The notes under the pieces: model-generated | Databases searched by the model: none | The model's input: the letters and a program-made list of their open reading frames with translations, nothing else | What the model was told of the DNA's origin: nothing | Part shown: positions 18,044 to 26,730 of the stretch, piece after piece | Layout of the letters: every line of letters begins with the position of its first letter | How positions within the stretch are numbered: position 1 is the stretch's first letter | Program-made: the position numbers and the translations under genes | Assembly (NCBI GenBank): GCA_965228425.1 | Contig: OZ245815.1 | Span: 4,402,001 to 4,466,000, forward strand | Reading direction: 5' to 3' | Origin: JAJFJD01 sp965228425 | GTDB lineage: Bacteria; Pseudomonadota; Alphaproteobacteria; UBA8366 | Length of the DNA: 64,000 bases

Positions 18044-19429
18044 CTACTCCGCCGCGGCGTCGTCGACCTCTTCCTCGTCGGGGATTTCCTCGCGCATGGT
18101 CACGAATTCCTCGGCGAGCGTCGGGTGGACGCCGATCGTCGCGTCGAAATCGGCCTTCGTGGCACCGCATTTCAGGGCGATGCCGATGCCCTGGATGATC
18201 TCTCCCGCGTCGGGGCCGACCATGTGGCAGCCGAGGACCTTGTCGTTCTCGCGGTGCACGATCAGCTTCATGAAAGTGCGCTCTTTGCTGCCGGTCATCG
18301 TGTGTTTGAGCGGCGTGAAGTCGCTGGCGAAGATGCGCAACCGTCCGTATTTCTCGCGCGCCGCCAACTCGGTCAGACCCACGGTGCCGATATTCGGATT
18401 GCTGAATACCGCCGTCGCAATGTTGTCGTAGTCAACCACCGTCGGCTTGTCGTTGAACAGCGTATTGGCCAGCGCCATCCCTTCTTCCAGCGCCACCGGG
18501 GTCAACTGCACCCGGTCGATCACATCGCCGAGCGCGTAGATCGACGGCACGGAGGTCTGGAAATAATCGTCGACCTGGATCGCGCCGTTGTCGGCCATCG
18601 CGACACCGGCCTCCTCCGCGCCGAAGCCGCGGCTCAACGGCGCCCGGCCGGTGCAGTACATCACCAAGCCGGTTTCGATCTCGCGCCCGTTTTCCAGCAT
18701 CGCGGAGAAACCGTCACCGCGCTCTTCGATACAGGCGATATTCTGATTGAACTGAAGGTCGATGCCCTTCTTGCGCATCTCGTCGGCCAGGAAATGGCGC
18801 ACGTCGTCATCGAAGCCGCGCAGGAAAGTTGGCCCGCGATAGATCAGCGAAACGTCCACGCCGAGGCCGTTAAAGATGCCGGCGAACTCGACCGCGATAT
18901 ACCCGCCACCGACGATCACGACCTTTTCCGGCAACTTGTCGAGATAGAAGGCTTCGTTGGAGGTGATCGCCAACTCCTTGCCGCGGATATCGGGTACGAC
19001 CGGCCAACCGCCCGTGGCGATCAGGATCTTATCGGTCGTGACCGTCTTGTCGCCGACGCGAACCGTGTGGGGATCGACGATCTCCGCCCGGCTCTCGAAC
19101 ACATCGACACCCGCCCCTTTCAGCAACCGGTCGTATATTCCGTTGAGCCGGTTGATTTCCGTGTCCTTGTTCCCGACCAACGTCTGCCAATCGAAGCTCC
19201 GCTCCCCGACCGTCCAGCCATAGCCCGCGGCGTCCTCGAAATCCTCCGCGAAATGGGCGGCATAGGAAAACAGCTTCTTCGGAATGCACCCGACGTTGAC
19301 GCAGGTACCGCCGAGATAGCGTTCCTCGGCAACGCCGACGCGCGCGCCGAACCCGGACGCGAACCGGCTTGCCCGCACGCCGCCCGATCCGGCGCCGATG
19401 GTGAATAGATCGTAATCGTAACTGGGCAT
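18044..19429 (-). CDS. gor: glutathione-disulfide reductase
   Basis: 461 residues. FAD motif FTIGAGSGGVRASRFASGFGA at the N-terminus, then the redox-active disulfide GTCVNVGCIPKKLF, the NAD(P)H motif VIVGGGYIAVEFAGIFNGLG, and the dimer-interface histidine in GCHMVGPDAGEIIQG and VGVHPTLAEEF. IYRGPTFLRGFDDDVR carries the arginine-rich NADPH selectivity region usual in glutathione reductases, which separates it from lipoamide dehydrogenase. It reduces GSSG with NADPH in the cytoplasm. The short acidic C-terminal tail (EEVDDAAAE) is an ornament. Succinate-semialdehyde dehydrogenase lies upstream on the same strand after 60 bp. Confidence 0.95.
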   Translation of the reverse strand: MPSYDYDLFTIGAGSGGVRASRFASGFGARVGVAEERYLGGTCVNVGCIPKKLFSYAAHFAEDFEDAAGYGWTVGERSFDWQTLVGNKDTEINRLNGIYDRLLKGAGVDVFESRAEIVDPHTVRVGDKTVTTDKILIATGGWPVVPDIRGKELAITSNEAFYLDKLPEKVVIVGGGYIAVEFAGIFNGLGVDVSLIYRGPTFLRGFDDDVRHFLADEMRKKGIDLQFNQNIACIEERGDGFSAMLENGREIETGLVMYCTGRAPLSRGFGAEEAGVAMADNGAIQVDDYFQTSVPSIYALGDVIDRVQLTPVALEEGMALANTLFNDKPTVVDYDNIATAVFSNPNIGTVGLTELAAREKYGRLRIFASDFTPLKHTMTGSKERTFMKLIVHRENDKVLGCHMVGPDAGEIIQGIGIALKCGATKADFDATIGVHPTLAEEFVTMREEIPDEEEVDDAAAE

Positions 19430-19489
19430 AACGAAGGGCCTCCGGAAAAACGCTGGGCAGGAGTCGAGACGTGAGCGTGATTGGCGCTG

Positions 19490-20947
19490 CTACGTGCTCA
19501 CACCCGCCATGCAGACATATTTGGTTTCGATGTAGTCGTCGATCCCGTATTTGGAGCCTTCACGCCCGACGCCGGATTCCTTGAATCCGCCGAATGGCGC
19601 CTCGACGGTGGAGATCACGCCCGCGTTGACGCCGACAAGCCCCGCTTCGAGCGCTTCCGAGACCCGCCAGACACGGCCGATATCGCGGCTGAAGAAGAAG
19701 GCCGCCAGACCGAACTCGGTATCGTTCGCCATGGCGATCGCCTCTTCCTCGGTCTTGAAGCGGAACAGGGGCGCCACCGGACCGAAGGTTTCTTCGCGGG
19801 TCACCATCATCGACGTATCGACATCCGCGAGCACGGTCGGCTCGAAATAGCTACCGCCGAGCGAATGCCGGTTGCCGCCGACCACGACGCGAGCACCTTT
19901 CCCGACGGCATCGGCGATATGTTCCTCGACCTTTTCGACCGCGTTCAAGTCGATCAACGGCCCTTGCGTGACCCCGTCCTCCATGCCGTTGCCGACCTGC
20001 ATTTCAGCAACCCGCTTGGTCAATAGCTTGGAGAATTCATCGTAGACCCCGTCCTGTACCAACAGCCGGTTGGCGCAGACGCAGGTCTGCCCGGTGTTGC
20101 GGAATTTCGAGCCCATCGCGCCTTCAACCGCGGCATCCAGATCGGCGTCGTCGAACACGATGAACGGCGCGTTGCCGCCGAGTTCCATGCTGACCTTTTT
20201 GACCGTGCCCGCGGCCTGCTGCATCAGCAACTTGCCGATCTCCGTCGAGCCGGTGAAGGTGATCTTGCGGACGATCGGGTTGCCGGTCATTTCGCCGCCG
20301 ATCGCGCCGGAATCGCCGGTGAGCACGCTGAACACGCCCTTCGGCACGCCTGCGCGTTCGGCCAGTTCGGCCAAGGCAAACGCGGAATAGGGCGTCATCG
20401 TCGCCGGTTTCGCGACCATCGTGCAGCCGGCGGCCAACGCCGGGCCGACCTTTCGCGCGATCATCGCCGCCGGGAAATTCCACGGGGTGATCGCGGCACA
20501 GACACCCACCGGTTCCTTCGTGACCACGATGCGCCAATCATCGTTCGGTGACGGGATCGTATCGCCATAGACTCGCTTGGCTTCCTCGGCGAACCAGTCG
20601 ATGAAGGCGGCGGCATAGGTGATCTCGCCCTTCGCCTCGGCCAAGGGCTTGCCTTGTTCGGTAGTCATCAAGACCGCGAGGTCGTCCTGGTTTTCCAGCA
20701 GCAGGTTGTACCATCTGCGCAATATCTCCCCGCGCTCCTTCGCGGTGCGCTTGCGCCACGCGGGATAGGCCTTGTTCGCCGCCTCGATCGCGCGGCGCGT
20801 CTCGTCCGTGCCCATCCGGGGGACCGTCCCGATAATCTCGTCGGTCGCCGGGTTGTTGACCGCAATCGTGTCGCCGCTGTCCGCATCCGCCCACGCGCCG
20901 TCGATGTAGCATTGTTGGCGGAACAGGCTGGGATCTTTCAGTTTCAT
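19490..20947 (-). CDS. gabD: NAD(P)-dependent succinate-semialdehyde dehydrogenase
   Basis: 485-residue aldehyde dehydrogenase. Catalytic Cys in FRNTGQTCVCANRLLVQ and general base Glu in KKVSMELGGNAPFIVFDDAD are present, together with the cofactor signature FTGSTEIGKLLM and the oxyanion Asn in TPWNFPAAMIARK. The sequence pattern YIDGAWADADSGDTIAVNNPATDEIIGTVP and the C-terminal FGGFKESGVGREGSKYGIDDYIETKY are those of GabD. It oxidises succinate semialdehyde to succinate at the end of GABA and related pathways. The 54-codon ribbon-helix-helix-like gene ends 42 bp upstream on the same strand. No GABA transaminase is nearby. Confidence 0.93.
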   Translation of the reverse strand: MKLKDPSLFRQQCYIDGAWADADSGDTIAVNNPATDEIIGTVPRMGTDETRRAIEAANKAYPAWRKRTAKERGEILRRWYNLLLENQDDLAVLMTTEQGKPLAEAKGEITYAAAFIDWFAEEAKRVYGDTIPSPNDDWRIVVTKEPVGVCAAITPWNFPAAMIARKVGPALAAGCTMVAKPATMTPYSAFALAELAERAGVPKGVFSVLTGDSGAIGGEMTGNPIVRKITFTGSTEIGKLLMQQAAGTVKKVSMELGGNAPFIVFDDADLDAAVEGAMGSKFRNTGQTCVCANRLLVQDGVYDEFSKLLTKRVAEMQVGNGMEDGVTQGPLIDLNAVEKVEEHIADAVGKGARVVVGGNRHSLGGSYFEPTVLADVDTSMMVTREETFGPVAPLFRFKTEEEAIAMANDTEFGLAAFFFSRDIGRVWRVSEALEAGLVGVNAGVISTVEAPFGGFKESGVGREGSKYGIDDYIETKYVCMAGVST

Positions 20948-20989
20948 GGTGCCGCTCCCCGTGATTGGGATTGTGATGATGAATATTTA

Positions 20990-21154
20990 TTAATCGACAA
21001 TATAGGCGTCGAGCCGCCGATGGGCCACCGCTTCGGCACGCGAAGAAGTCAGTCCTTGCTCATCCCGCATTACGGCCACGTGGCGGACTAGGCTGCGGTC
21101 CAGTCTTACGACGAGCTCCATACTCGATCCGCTTACGGGAGAGGTGACCGCCAT
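20990..21154 (-). CDS. small ribbon-helix-helix-like protein (54 aa)
   Basis: Small reading frame found by reading the gap between gabD and the PhoD-like gene. From Met12 the protein reads MELVVRLDRSLVRHVAVMRD, then EQGLTSSRAEAVAHRRLDAY. A hydrophobic/charged strand followed by two short helices, the second starting after a TSSRAE turn, is the architecture of MetJ/Arc/CopG regulators. No strong Shine-Dalgarno precedes the first ATG, and the internal ATG at 21121 could be the true start. It is divergent from the PhoD-like gene, with a 9-bp inverted repeat in the shared promoter region, which fits an autoregulated DNA-binding protein. No toxin gene is adjacent. Confidence 0.5.
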   Translation of the reverse strand: MAVTSPVSGSSMELVVRLDRSLVRHVAVMRDEQGLTSSRAEAVAHRRLDAYIVD

Positions 21155-21171
21155 CGGCTCAATGGATTAAG

Positions 21172-21206
21172 ATCGGAATATAATCAATTAAAAGATGTAT
21201 TCCGAT
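21172..21206 (+). promoter_or_regulatory. Inverted repeat overlapping the promoter of the PhoD-like gene
   Basis: ATCGGAATA (21172-21180) and TATTCCGAT (21198-21206) are perfect 9-bp arms 17 bp apart. A consensus -10 box TATAAT (21179-21184) overlaps the left arm; no good -35 is visible. Placement between divergent genes suggests an operator, perhaps for the ribbon-helix-helix-like protein. Confidence 0.55.
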
Positions 21207-21232
21207 AACTTCGTAAGTTGGGGAGGCTCGAC

Positions 21233-22657
21233 ATGAAAATTCTACCGCTAACGGTTGGTCCTATCGTCGGCGTGACGACGTCCACAACGACGCGTCTCTG
21301 GGGCCGGGGAAACGGGGCGTTTGGCCCCGATGGCCGCCCGCAACGGTGTTTCGGTATTGCAAGATTTCGTAAATCCGGTTCTCAGAGATATGGGCCGGCC
21401 ACTATGTTCAAAATGAAAGCCCATTTCGACTTTACCGGAATTATCGACCTAGAAGACCTGTCGCCAAACACCGCATACGATTACCAAATCGGGTTCTTCA
21501 ATGCGGAGTTGGATGCGGACAATATCAACAATCCGCCCAACGACGACGAAACTTGGGAGGACGCCCACAACGGCAGGTTTACGACCGCCCCTTCGTCGGC
21601 GAGAGCAGCGACATCTTTCATATTCGGCTCTTGCCGATATCTCTTGCGAATGTTCGGCGGAACATTTTTTGATGAACGCGGCGACAAGGCCTTCCGCTCA
21701 ATCATGGAACAGGTTCGGAACGGCCAGGAAACCGACTTCGTGCTCATGGTAGGGGATCAGATATACGCCGACGACCTTAATGTGATCGGTCCGGATACCG
21801 GGCTTGACGATTTCAACAAAAGATATCGCATCTCGTTTTGCCAGGAGCATATCCGCGACATGATGAGCCATGTTCCCACGTACATGATCCTGGATGACCA
21901 CGAAATCGAAGATAATTGGTCGCAGGACAAAGCGCGCAGCAACTATAATCTTTATGCCGCTGCGATGCAGTCTTACCACTCCTACCAACTCGTCCACGGC
22001 CCTGCATTCGTTAGATCCGGCCGTCCAAACCACACGGATACGCCGGAAAACGTTTGGTATTCCTACCGGACCGGCGCTTCGAAGCTGTTCGTGATGGACA
22101 CACGGACGGAACGCTTCGAAGAACCGGAGGCAATCAGGCGCATGATCGGGCCCGAACAGATGGCCGCTCTCAAGGCATGGCTCGACGAAGAGGAAGACAC
22201 ACCAACCGCACGGTTCATCGTCTCGTCCGTTCCTTTTTTTCCCGAATTCATGCCGGATCCGGACGATAAATGGACCAGATACAAAGAACAGCGGTTCGAG
22301 ATTCTAGAACACATTCGGATGAACAATATCCGCCGCGTTGTATTCCTAGGCGGCGATGTGCATTGCTCGCTGACGGCTCAACTCGCGCATGAGGACGACG
22401 ATGCCTTCACGGTGACGTCCGTGATCTCTTCGTCTTTTTTCTGGCCCTACCCGCAAGGCCGCAAATCCGATTTTGCGATGGGTGGGTCATTGGACGAGTT
22501 TGCACACAAGTACAGGATCACACGTGCCGGGAAAGTGTTTTCCACCGACAACTTCACCCGGGTCAGCTACGATCCGCGAAAGGCTGCGAACAAACTTGTT
22601 GTGGCGATTCACGACCGAAAAGGCGGTCCGCTTCAACGCACGACGCTGAATATATAG
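21233..22657 (+). CDS. PhoD-like alkaline phosphatase/phosphodiesterase family protein
   Basis: 474 residues of the PhoD-like metallophosphatase superfamily. An N-terminal Ig-like domain (ITVG-like PLTVGPIVGVTTSTTTRLWGRG, about 1-110) precedes the metallophosphatase domain with motifs FIFGSCRY, LMVGDQIYADD, MILDDHEIEDNW and FLGGDVHCSL. These carry the Cys, Asp, Asn and His metal ligands of the family. The usual Tat signal peptide is missing: the protein begins MKILPLTVG, so it may be cytoplasmic. ATG 21233 follows a GGGGAGG ribosome-binding site. Codon use is richer in A/T-type codons (aga, ata, aaa) than the neighbours, which hints at separate acquisition. Confidence 0.82.
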   Translation: MKILPLTVGPIVGVTTSTTTRLWGRGNGAFGPDGRPQRCFGIARFRKSGSQRYGPATMFKMKAHFDFTGIIDLEDLSPNTAYDYQIGFFNAELDADNINNPPNDDETWEDAHNGRFTTAPSSARAATSFIFGSCRYLLRMFGGTFFDERGDKAFRSIMEQVRNGQETDFVLMVGDQIYADDLNVIGPDTGLDDFNKRYRISFCQEHIRDMMSHVPTYMILDDHEIEDNWSQDKARSNYNLYAAAMQSYHSYQLVHGPAFVRSGRPNHTDTPENVWYSYRTGASKLFVMDTRTERFEEPEAIRRMIGPEQMAALKAWLDEEEDTPTARFIVSSVPFFPEFMPDPDDKWTRYKEQRFEILEHIRMNNIRRVVFLGGDVHCSLTAQLAHEDDDAFTVTSVISSSFFWPYPQGRKSDFAMGGSLDEFAHKYRITRAGKVFSTDNFTRVSYDPRKAANKLVVAIHDRKGGPLQRTTLNI

Positions 22658-22670
22658 CGGTTCGAACCGC
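22657..22670. repeat. 14-bp perfect palindrome in a convergent gap
   Basis: GCGGTTCGAACCGC begins at the last base of the PhoD-like stop codon, between two convergent genes. There is no T-run on either side, so it is not a canonical terminator. Confidence 0.4.
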
Positions 22671-22692
22671 CCGACAGTATTGGCTTCGGCTG

Positions 22693-24273
22693 CTATGCCG
22701 CCTCTTCGCCTGCCGCGCCGGCACCCGCGGCGCGGCCGCCGACGAAGCATTCGGAAAGGTTGCCGCCGCCGATATAGAGGTGCCCGAAGACGCTGCCGAG
22801 TTCCCCAGCGGCGTAAAGCCTTGGGATCGGGTCGCCATACACATCGAGGATACGTTGCCGGGAATCGTGCACCGGGCCCCCCTGCGTGTTCGAGACAAGC
22901 GGCCATGCCGCCGCATAGTAGAACGGCGGGGTCGCGACCGGCATCATGCTGGACGCGGGCCGGCCGAATGCCGCGTCTTCACCCGCCGCGCAATACGCGT
23001 TGTAGCGCTCCAACGTCGCCGACAGTTCGGCCTCGTCAACCGACAGCGCCATCGCCAACTCGGCGAGCGATCCAGCGGTCTTGAGAATTCCCTTCTGGAC
23101 TTCCGTCTGATTGTCCTGGCTCCAGCGGAAATCCAGCCCTTCTTCGTTATAGAGCGGCTGCCCAACGGGAAAGGTCTTCCGCCCTTCCTCATCGAAGACG
23201 AACCATCCGGGTAGGGCCGGATAGTCCTGCGTTTCCGGCCGGAACCGCTGCATCGGCCGATGACCGGTATCCTGCATATAGGGCTCGTACTCGTTCATAA
23301 ACCTTTCGCCGTCGCGGTCGAGCAGGATCCACGGCATCCGGACCGCGCGATCGCCGGCGAATCCGCTGTCCCATTCGACCGTGTCCTCGCCGTCCGCCAC
23401 CGGAAACCAGTCCGGCAGGCGCTTGGTGCGGATGCCGAATGGATAGTCCGGGTCCGTGTGCTTGAAGCCATAGGTGCCGTGGTAATGCCACATGTGCCAA
23501 AGGTCCGCGCCCACATCCTGCGCCATCCGGATGCCGTCCCCGGTATTGCCGCGAAAGGCGGTCGAAAAGACCGGCTGGCCCTGCCAATACTGCATCTGCA
23601 TCGACGGATCCGCCTCGAACCCGCCGCAGGCGAGGACTACGCCGCGGCGTGCCCGGATGCGGCGCTTCACCCCGTCGCGCTCGACCACCAAACCCCGGAC
23701 CGACCGGTCCGGACCGGTGACGAGGCGATGCGCCCGGCAGGACGTGTAAACCGGGATACGGCGGTGCTTGACGTTGTCTTCCACCACCTTGAAGAGCCGC
23801 GAGCCGGCGCCGAGCGAGCGCACATGCGGGTAAGCCTCGTCGATATCGACGCCGGGAATATCCTCGATCATCGCGTAGGCGAAACTATTGCGGCCTGGAA
23901 ACGGATAATTGCCGAGGCCGGGCCGGTTGATCACGGTCGCACCGTTTACGGTGGCCAGGTCGCGGATGAAGTCCTCGATTTCGGCCATGCCGTCCGCAAA
24001 TTGGCGCAGCACGTCATCCGGCGTGGTGCCCGCGTTCGTCGCCTTGAGATATTCGAAGGTGCCATCGGGATCACGCGAGATCCGAACGCCGCCGGCCGAA
24101 CAGATCGATATCCCGCCCGGATGCGGCATCTTCTCGATGATCAGAACGTCGGAGCCTTCGTCATGCGCCGAGATGGCCGCCGCCCCGCCGGCAAACCCGA
24201 ACCCGACGACGATGACGTCGGTTTCCTCGTCCCAAGTCCCAGCCGGTGTCTCCGGCGGCGTACTTTCTGTCAT
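22693..24273 (-). CDS. FAD-dependent oxidoreductase (fumarate reductase/KstD-like flavoprotein)
   Basis: 526 residues. N-terminal FAD motif VIVVGFGFAGGAAAISAHDEG, then EKMPHPGGISICSAGGVRIS, which matches the soluble fumarate reductase/3-ketosteroid-1-dehydrogenase superfamily. A mobile capping domain lies in the middle, and the C-terminus has LYAAGELGSVFGHLYIGGGNLSECFVGGRAAG, the second FAD contact. Substrate and direction cannot be read from the sequence. No secretion signal or cytochrome domain is present, so it is probably a soluble cytoplasmic flavoenzyme. It starts behind GAGGGTAGG and is transcribed alone. Confidence 0.85.
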   Translation of the reverse strand: MTESTPPETPAGTWDEETDVIVVGFGFAGGAAAISAHDEGSDVLIIEKMPHPGGISICSAGGVRISRDPDGTFEYLKATNAGTTPDDVLRQFADGMAEIEDFIRDLATVNGATVINRPGLGNYPFPGRNSFAYAMIEDIPGVDIDEAYPHVRSLGAGSRLFKVVEDNVKHRRIPVYTSCRAHRLVTGPDRSVRGLVVERDGVKRRIRARRGVVLACGGFEADPSMQMQYWQGQPVFSTAFRGNTGDGIRMAQDVGADLWHMWHYHGTYGFKHTDPDYPFGIRTKRLPDWFPVADGEDTVEWDSGFAGDRAVRMPWILLDRDGERFMNEYEPYMQDTGHRPMQRFRPETQDYPALPGWFVFDEEGRKTFPVGQPLYNEEGLDFRWSQDNQTEVQKGILKTAGSLAELAMALSVDEAELSATLERYNAYCAAGEDAAFGRPASSMMPVATPPFYYAAAWPLVSNTQGGPVHDSRQRILDVYGDPIPRLYAAGELGSVFGHLYIGGGNLSECFVGGRAAGAGAAGEEAA

Positions 24274-24516
24274 CCTACCCTCAAGTTTCTTGATTGTTAT
24301 CGGATGCCGAGGCGAACGCCAGGCCCTGCGAATTTACCATTCGCGCCCGCGCAGCGCGAACCGGGGATGATATCTGCTTGCATGCGACAATGACTTCGCC
24401 AAGCGCATACGATCCTGCAATTCGCATCCCGCGCGCGGCGCGACTAGGATGGGTAGATACAGCGACCGAACCGATCCATCGTCGGAGCGCACCACACCAT
24501 CGGAGGAAGCCGCGTC

Positions 24517-24891
24517 ATGATTAAGGGTATCGACCATATCGAACTGATCGTCCGGGATTTCGACGAATATATCGAGTTCCTGCAAAGCATCGGATTCAAG
24601 ATGCTGACCCGCACCAGCCATCATGGCGAATCCGCAGAGTTGCAGGCCGAGGGCGAGAACCAGCCGATCTTCGAGATACACGAGGCGACCGGCGAGGAAG
24701 TCATCGGCGTCAACCACATCGCCTTCCGCGTCGATAACGTGAAGGAGGCGCACGAGGCGCTGAAGAAAACCCCGATCAAATTCCGGGAACCGAACTACGT
24801 GGAAGCCACCGGCCGCACGACGATCAACCTGCGCGACCCGGACGGCTGGCGTATGCAGTTGGTCGATGCGAAGCGCGAGGATCCGGCGTAG
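24517..24891 (+). CDS. VOC (glyoxalase-fold) family protein
   Basis: 124 residues forming two beta-alpha-beta-beta-beta modules: GIDHIELIVRDFDEYIEFLQSIGFK and GVNHIAFRVDNVKEAHEALKK. Metal ligands of the fold can be placed at His7, a Glu in IFEIHE, and His in VNHIAF, but the last expected Glu is replaced in WRMQLVD by Gln. It may therefore bind metal with altered geometry or not at all. A GGAGGAAG ribosome-binding site precedes the ATG. The gene stands alone, convergent with glmS (6 bp between stops). It could be a dioxygenase, lyase or resistance-type protein; no substrate is assigned. Confidence 0.85.
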   Translation: MIKGIDHIELIVRDFDEYIEFLQSIGFKMLTRTSHHGESAELQAEGENQPIFEIHEATGEEVIGVNHIAFRVDNVKEAHEALKKTPIKFREPNYVEATGRTTINLRDPDGWRMQLVDAKREDPA

Positions 24892-24897
24892 ACGCCG

Positions 24898-26730
24898 CTA
24901 CTCCACCGTCACCGATTTCGCGAGATTGCGCGGCTGATCCACGTCCGTACCCTTGAGCACGGCGGTGTGGTAGGCGAGCAGCTGCACCGGGATCGAATAG
25001 AGGATCGGTGCGACGAAGGGGTCGACCTGCGGCATTTCGATGGTCGCCGTCGGTTCGGCCTGGCTTTCCAGCCGTTGGATGCCGTGTTTGTCGGAAATGA
25101 AGATGACGCGGCCGCCGCGGGCGATCACTTCCTGCACGTTCGACGCGGTCTTTTCGAACAACGGGTCGTTGCCCGGCGCGATCACGATCACCGGCACGGC
25201 TTCGTCGATCAGGGCGATCGGGCCGTGCTTCATCTCACCGGCGGCGTAACCCTCGGCATGGATATAGGAAATCTCCTTCAGCTTGAGGGCGCCTTCCATC
25301 GCGATCGCGAAACTGGTGCCGCGGCCGAGATAAAGCACGTCGTGGGCCTCGACCAATTCCTCGGCGATGTCGGCGATCGCGCTCACGTCGCTCAGCACCT
25401 CAGCGGTCCGGCCGGGAATTTCCGTCAGCGCGCCGGTCAGATGCGCCGCCCGGTCCACGTCCAGCGTGCCGCGTGCGCGGCCAAAGGCGATGGCGAAACA
25501 GGCCAGCACGGTCAGCTGCGTCGTAAAGGCCTTGGTCGAGGCGACACCGATCTCCGGGCCCGCCAAGGTGCGGAGCACGCCATGCGATTCCCGGGCGATG
25601 GTCGATTCCGGCACATTGACCACCGAGACGATGCCCTGTTCCTGCGACGCGGCATAGCGCAACGCCGATAAGGTATCCATTGTCTCGCCGGATTGGCTGA
25701 TGAAGATCGACAGGCCGCCCGGTTCCATCGGCATGTTGCGGTAGCGGAACTCCGAGGCCACATCGATCTCGACCGGTATGCGCGCCGTTTCCTCCATCCA
25801 ATACTTGCCGACCAGGCCCGCATAGTAGGCCGTGCCGCAGGCGCTGATCGAGACGCGCGGCACCGCCGCCAGATCGATCGGCAGCGGCGGCAGTGTGATC
25901 GTGCGTTCCACCGGCTCGAGCACCGCGTGCAACGTATCGCCGATCACCGACGGCTGCTCGAAGATTTCCTTCTGCATGAAATGGCGGTAGTTGCCCTTGC
26001 CGATCAGCGCGCCGGAAACCGCGGTCTGGACGATCGGCCGGTCCGCCTCCGCCCCCGTCCAATCGTAGATCGTCGCATCGCTTTCCGATACGACGGCCCA
26101 GTCGCCTTCTTCGAGGTAACAGATTCGCTGGGTCAGCGGCGCCAAGGCCAGCGCGTCCGATCCGAAATACATCTCCCCGTCGCCGTAACCGATGGCCAGC
26201 GGGCTCCCCTGCCGCGCGCCGATCATCAGGTCGTGATGCCCGCTGAAGATCAGCACCAAGGCAAACGCGCCTTCCAGCTTGCGCAGCGTCGCGGAGACCG
26301 CGTCGCGCGGCGTGCAGCCGTCCTCCAGATAGCGGGTGACCAGATGGACCACGACCTCGGTATCCGTGTCGGTCACGAACTGGTTGCCGCGCGCGGTCAA
26401 TTCGTCGCGCAGTTCCTGAAAATTCTCGATGATGCCGTTGTGGACCACCGCGACCCGGTCGGTCGCATGCGGGTGCGCGTTCGCTTCGCTGGGAACGCCA
26501 TGCGTGGCCCAGCGCGTATGACCGATGCCGATCGTTCCGGCGACCGGATCGCTATCGATTATTTTTTCGAGATTGACCAGCTTTCCCTCGGCGCGCCGGC
26601 GCTCGATGCTGCCGTTGACCAGCGTCGCGACGCCCGCCGAATCGTAGCCGCGATACTCCAGCCGTTTGAGCCCGTCCACGAGCAGCGGCGCGACCGGCGC
26701 ATTTCCGATTATTCCGATGATCCCGCACAT
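24898..26730 (-). CDS. glmS: glutamine--fructose-6-phosphate aminotransferase (isomerizing)
   Basis: 610 residues. Mature Cys (MCGIIGIIG) starts the Ntn glutaminase domain, with GHTRWATHG and HNGIIENF as glutamine contacts. Two SIS isomerase domains follow (SACGTAYYAG and ISQSGETMDTLSALR; then LGRGTSFAIAMEGALKLKE), ending with the canonical LAKSVTVE. It makes glucosamine 6-phosphate, the entry to UDP-GlcNAc for peptidoglycan and lipid A. Its ATG directly abuts the glmU stop (0 bp), so the two are one operon with likely translational coupling. No glmS ribozyme precedes it. Confidence 0.97.
   Translation of the reverse strand: MCGIIGIIGNAPVAPLLVDGLKRLEYRGYDSAGVATLVNGSIERRRAEGKLVNLEKIIDSDPVAGTIGIGHTRWATHGVPSEANAHPHATDRVAVVHNGIIENFQELRDELTARGNQFVTDTDTEVVVHLVTRYLEDGCTPRDAVSATLRKLEGAFALVLIFSGHHDLMIGARQGSPLAIGYGDGEMYFGSDALALAPLTQRICYLEEGDWAVVSESDATIYDWTGAEADRPIVQTAVSGALIGKGNYRHFMQKEIFEQPSVIGDTLHAVLEPVERTITLPPLPIDLAAVPRVSISACGTAYYAGLVGKYWMEETARIPVEIDVASEFRYRNMPMEPGGLSIFISQSGETMDTLSALRYAASQEQGIVSVVNVPESTIARESHGVLRTLAGPEIGVASTKAFTTQLTVLACFAIAFGRARGTLDVDRAAHLTGALTEIPGRTAEVLSDVSAIADIAEELVEAHDVLYLGRGTSFAIAMEGALKLKEISYIHAEGYAAGEMKHGPIALIDEAVPVIVIAPGNDPLFEKTASNVQEVIARGGRVIFISDKHGIQRLESQAEPTATIEMPQVDPFVAPILYSIPVQLLAYHTAVLKGTDVDQPRNLAKSVTVE

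Noticed and set aside
22657..22670. Palindrome between PhoD-like and FAD genes as a terminator
   Set aside because: No loop of suitable size and no T-run on either strand.
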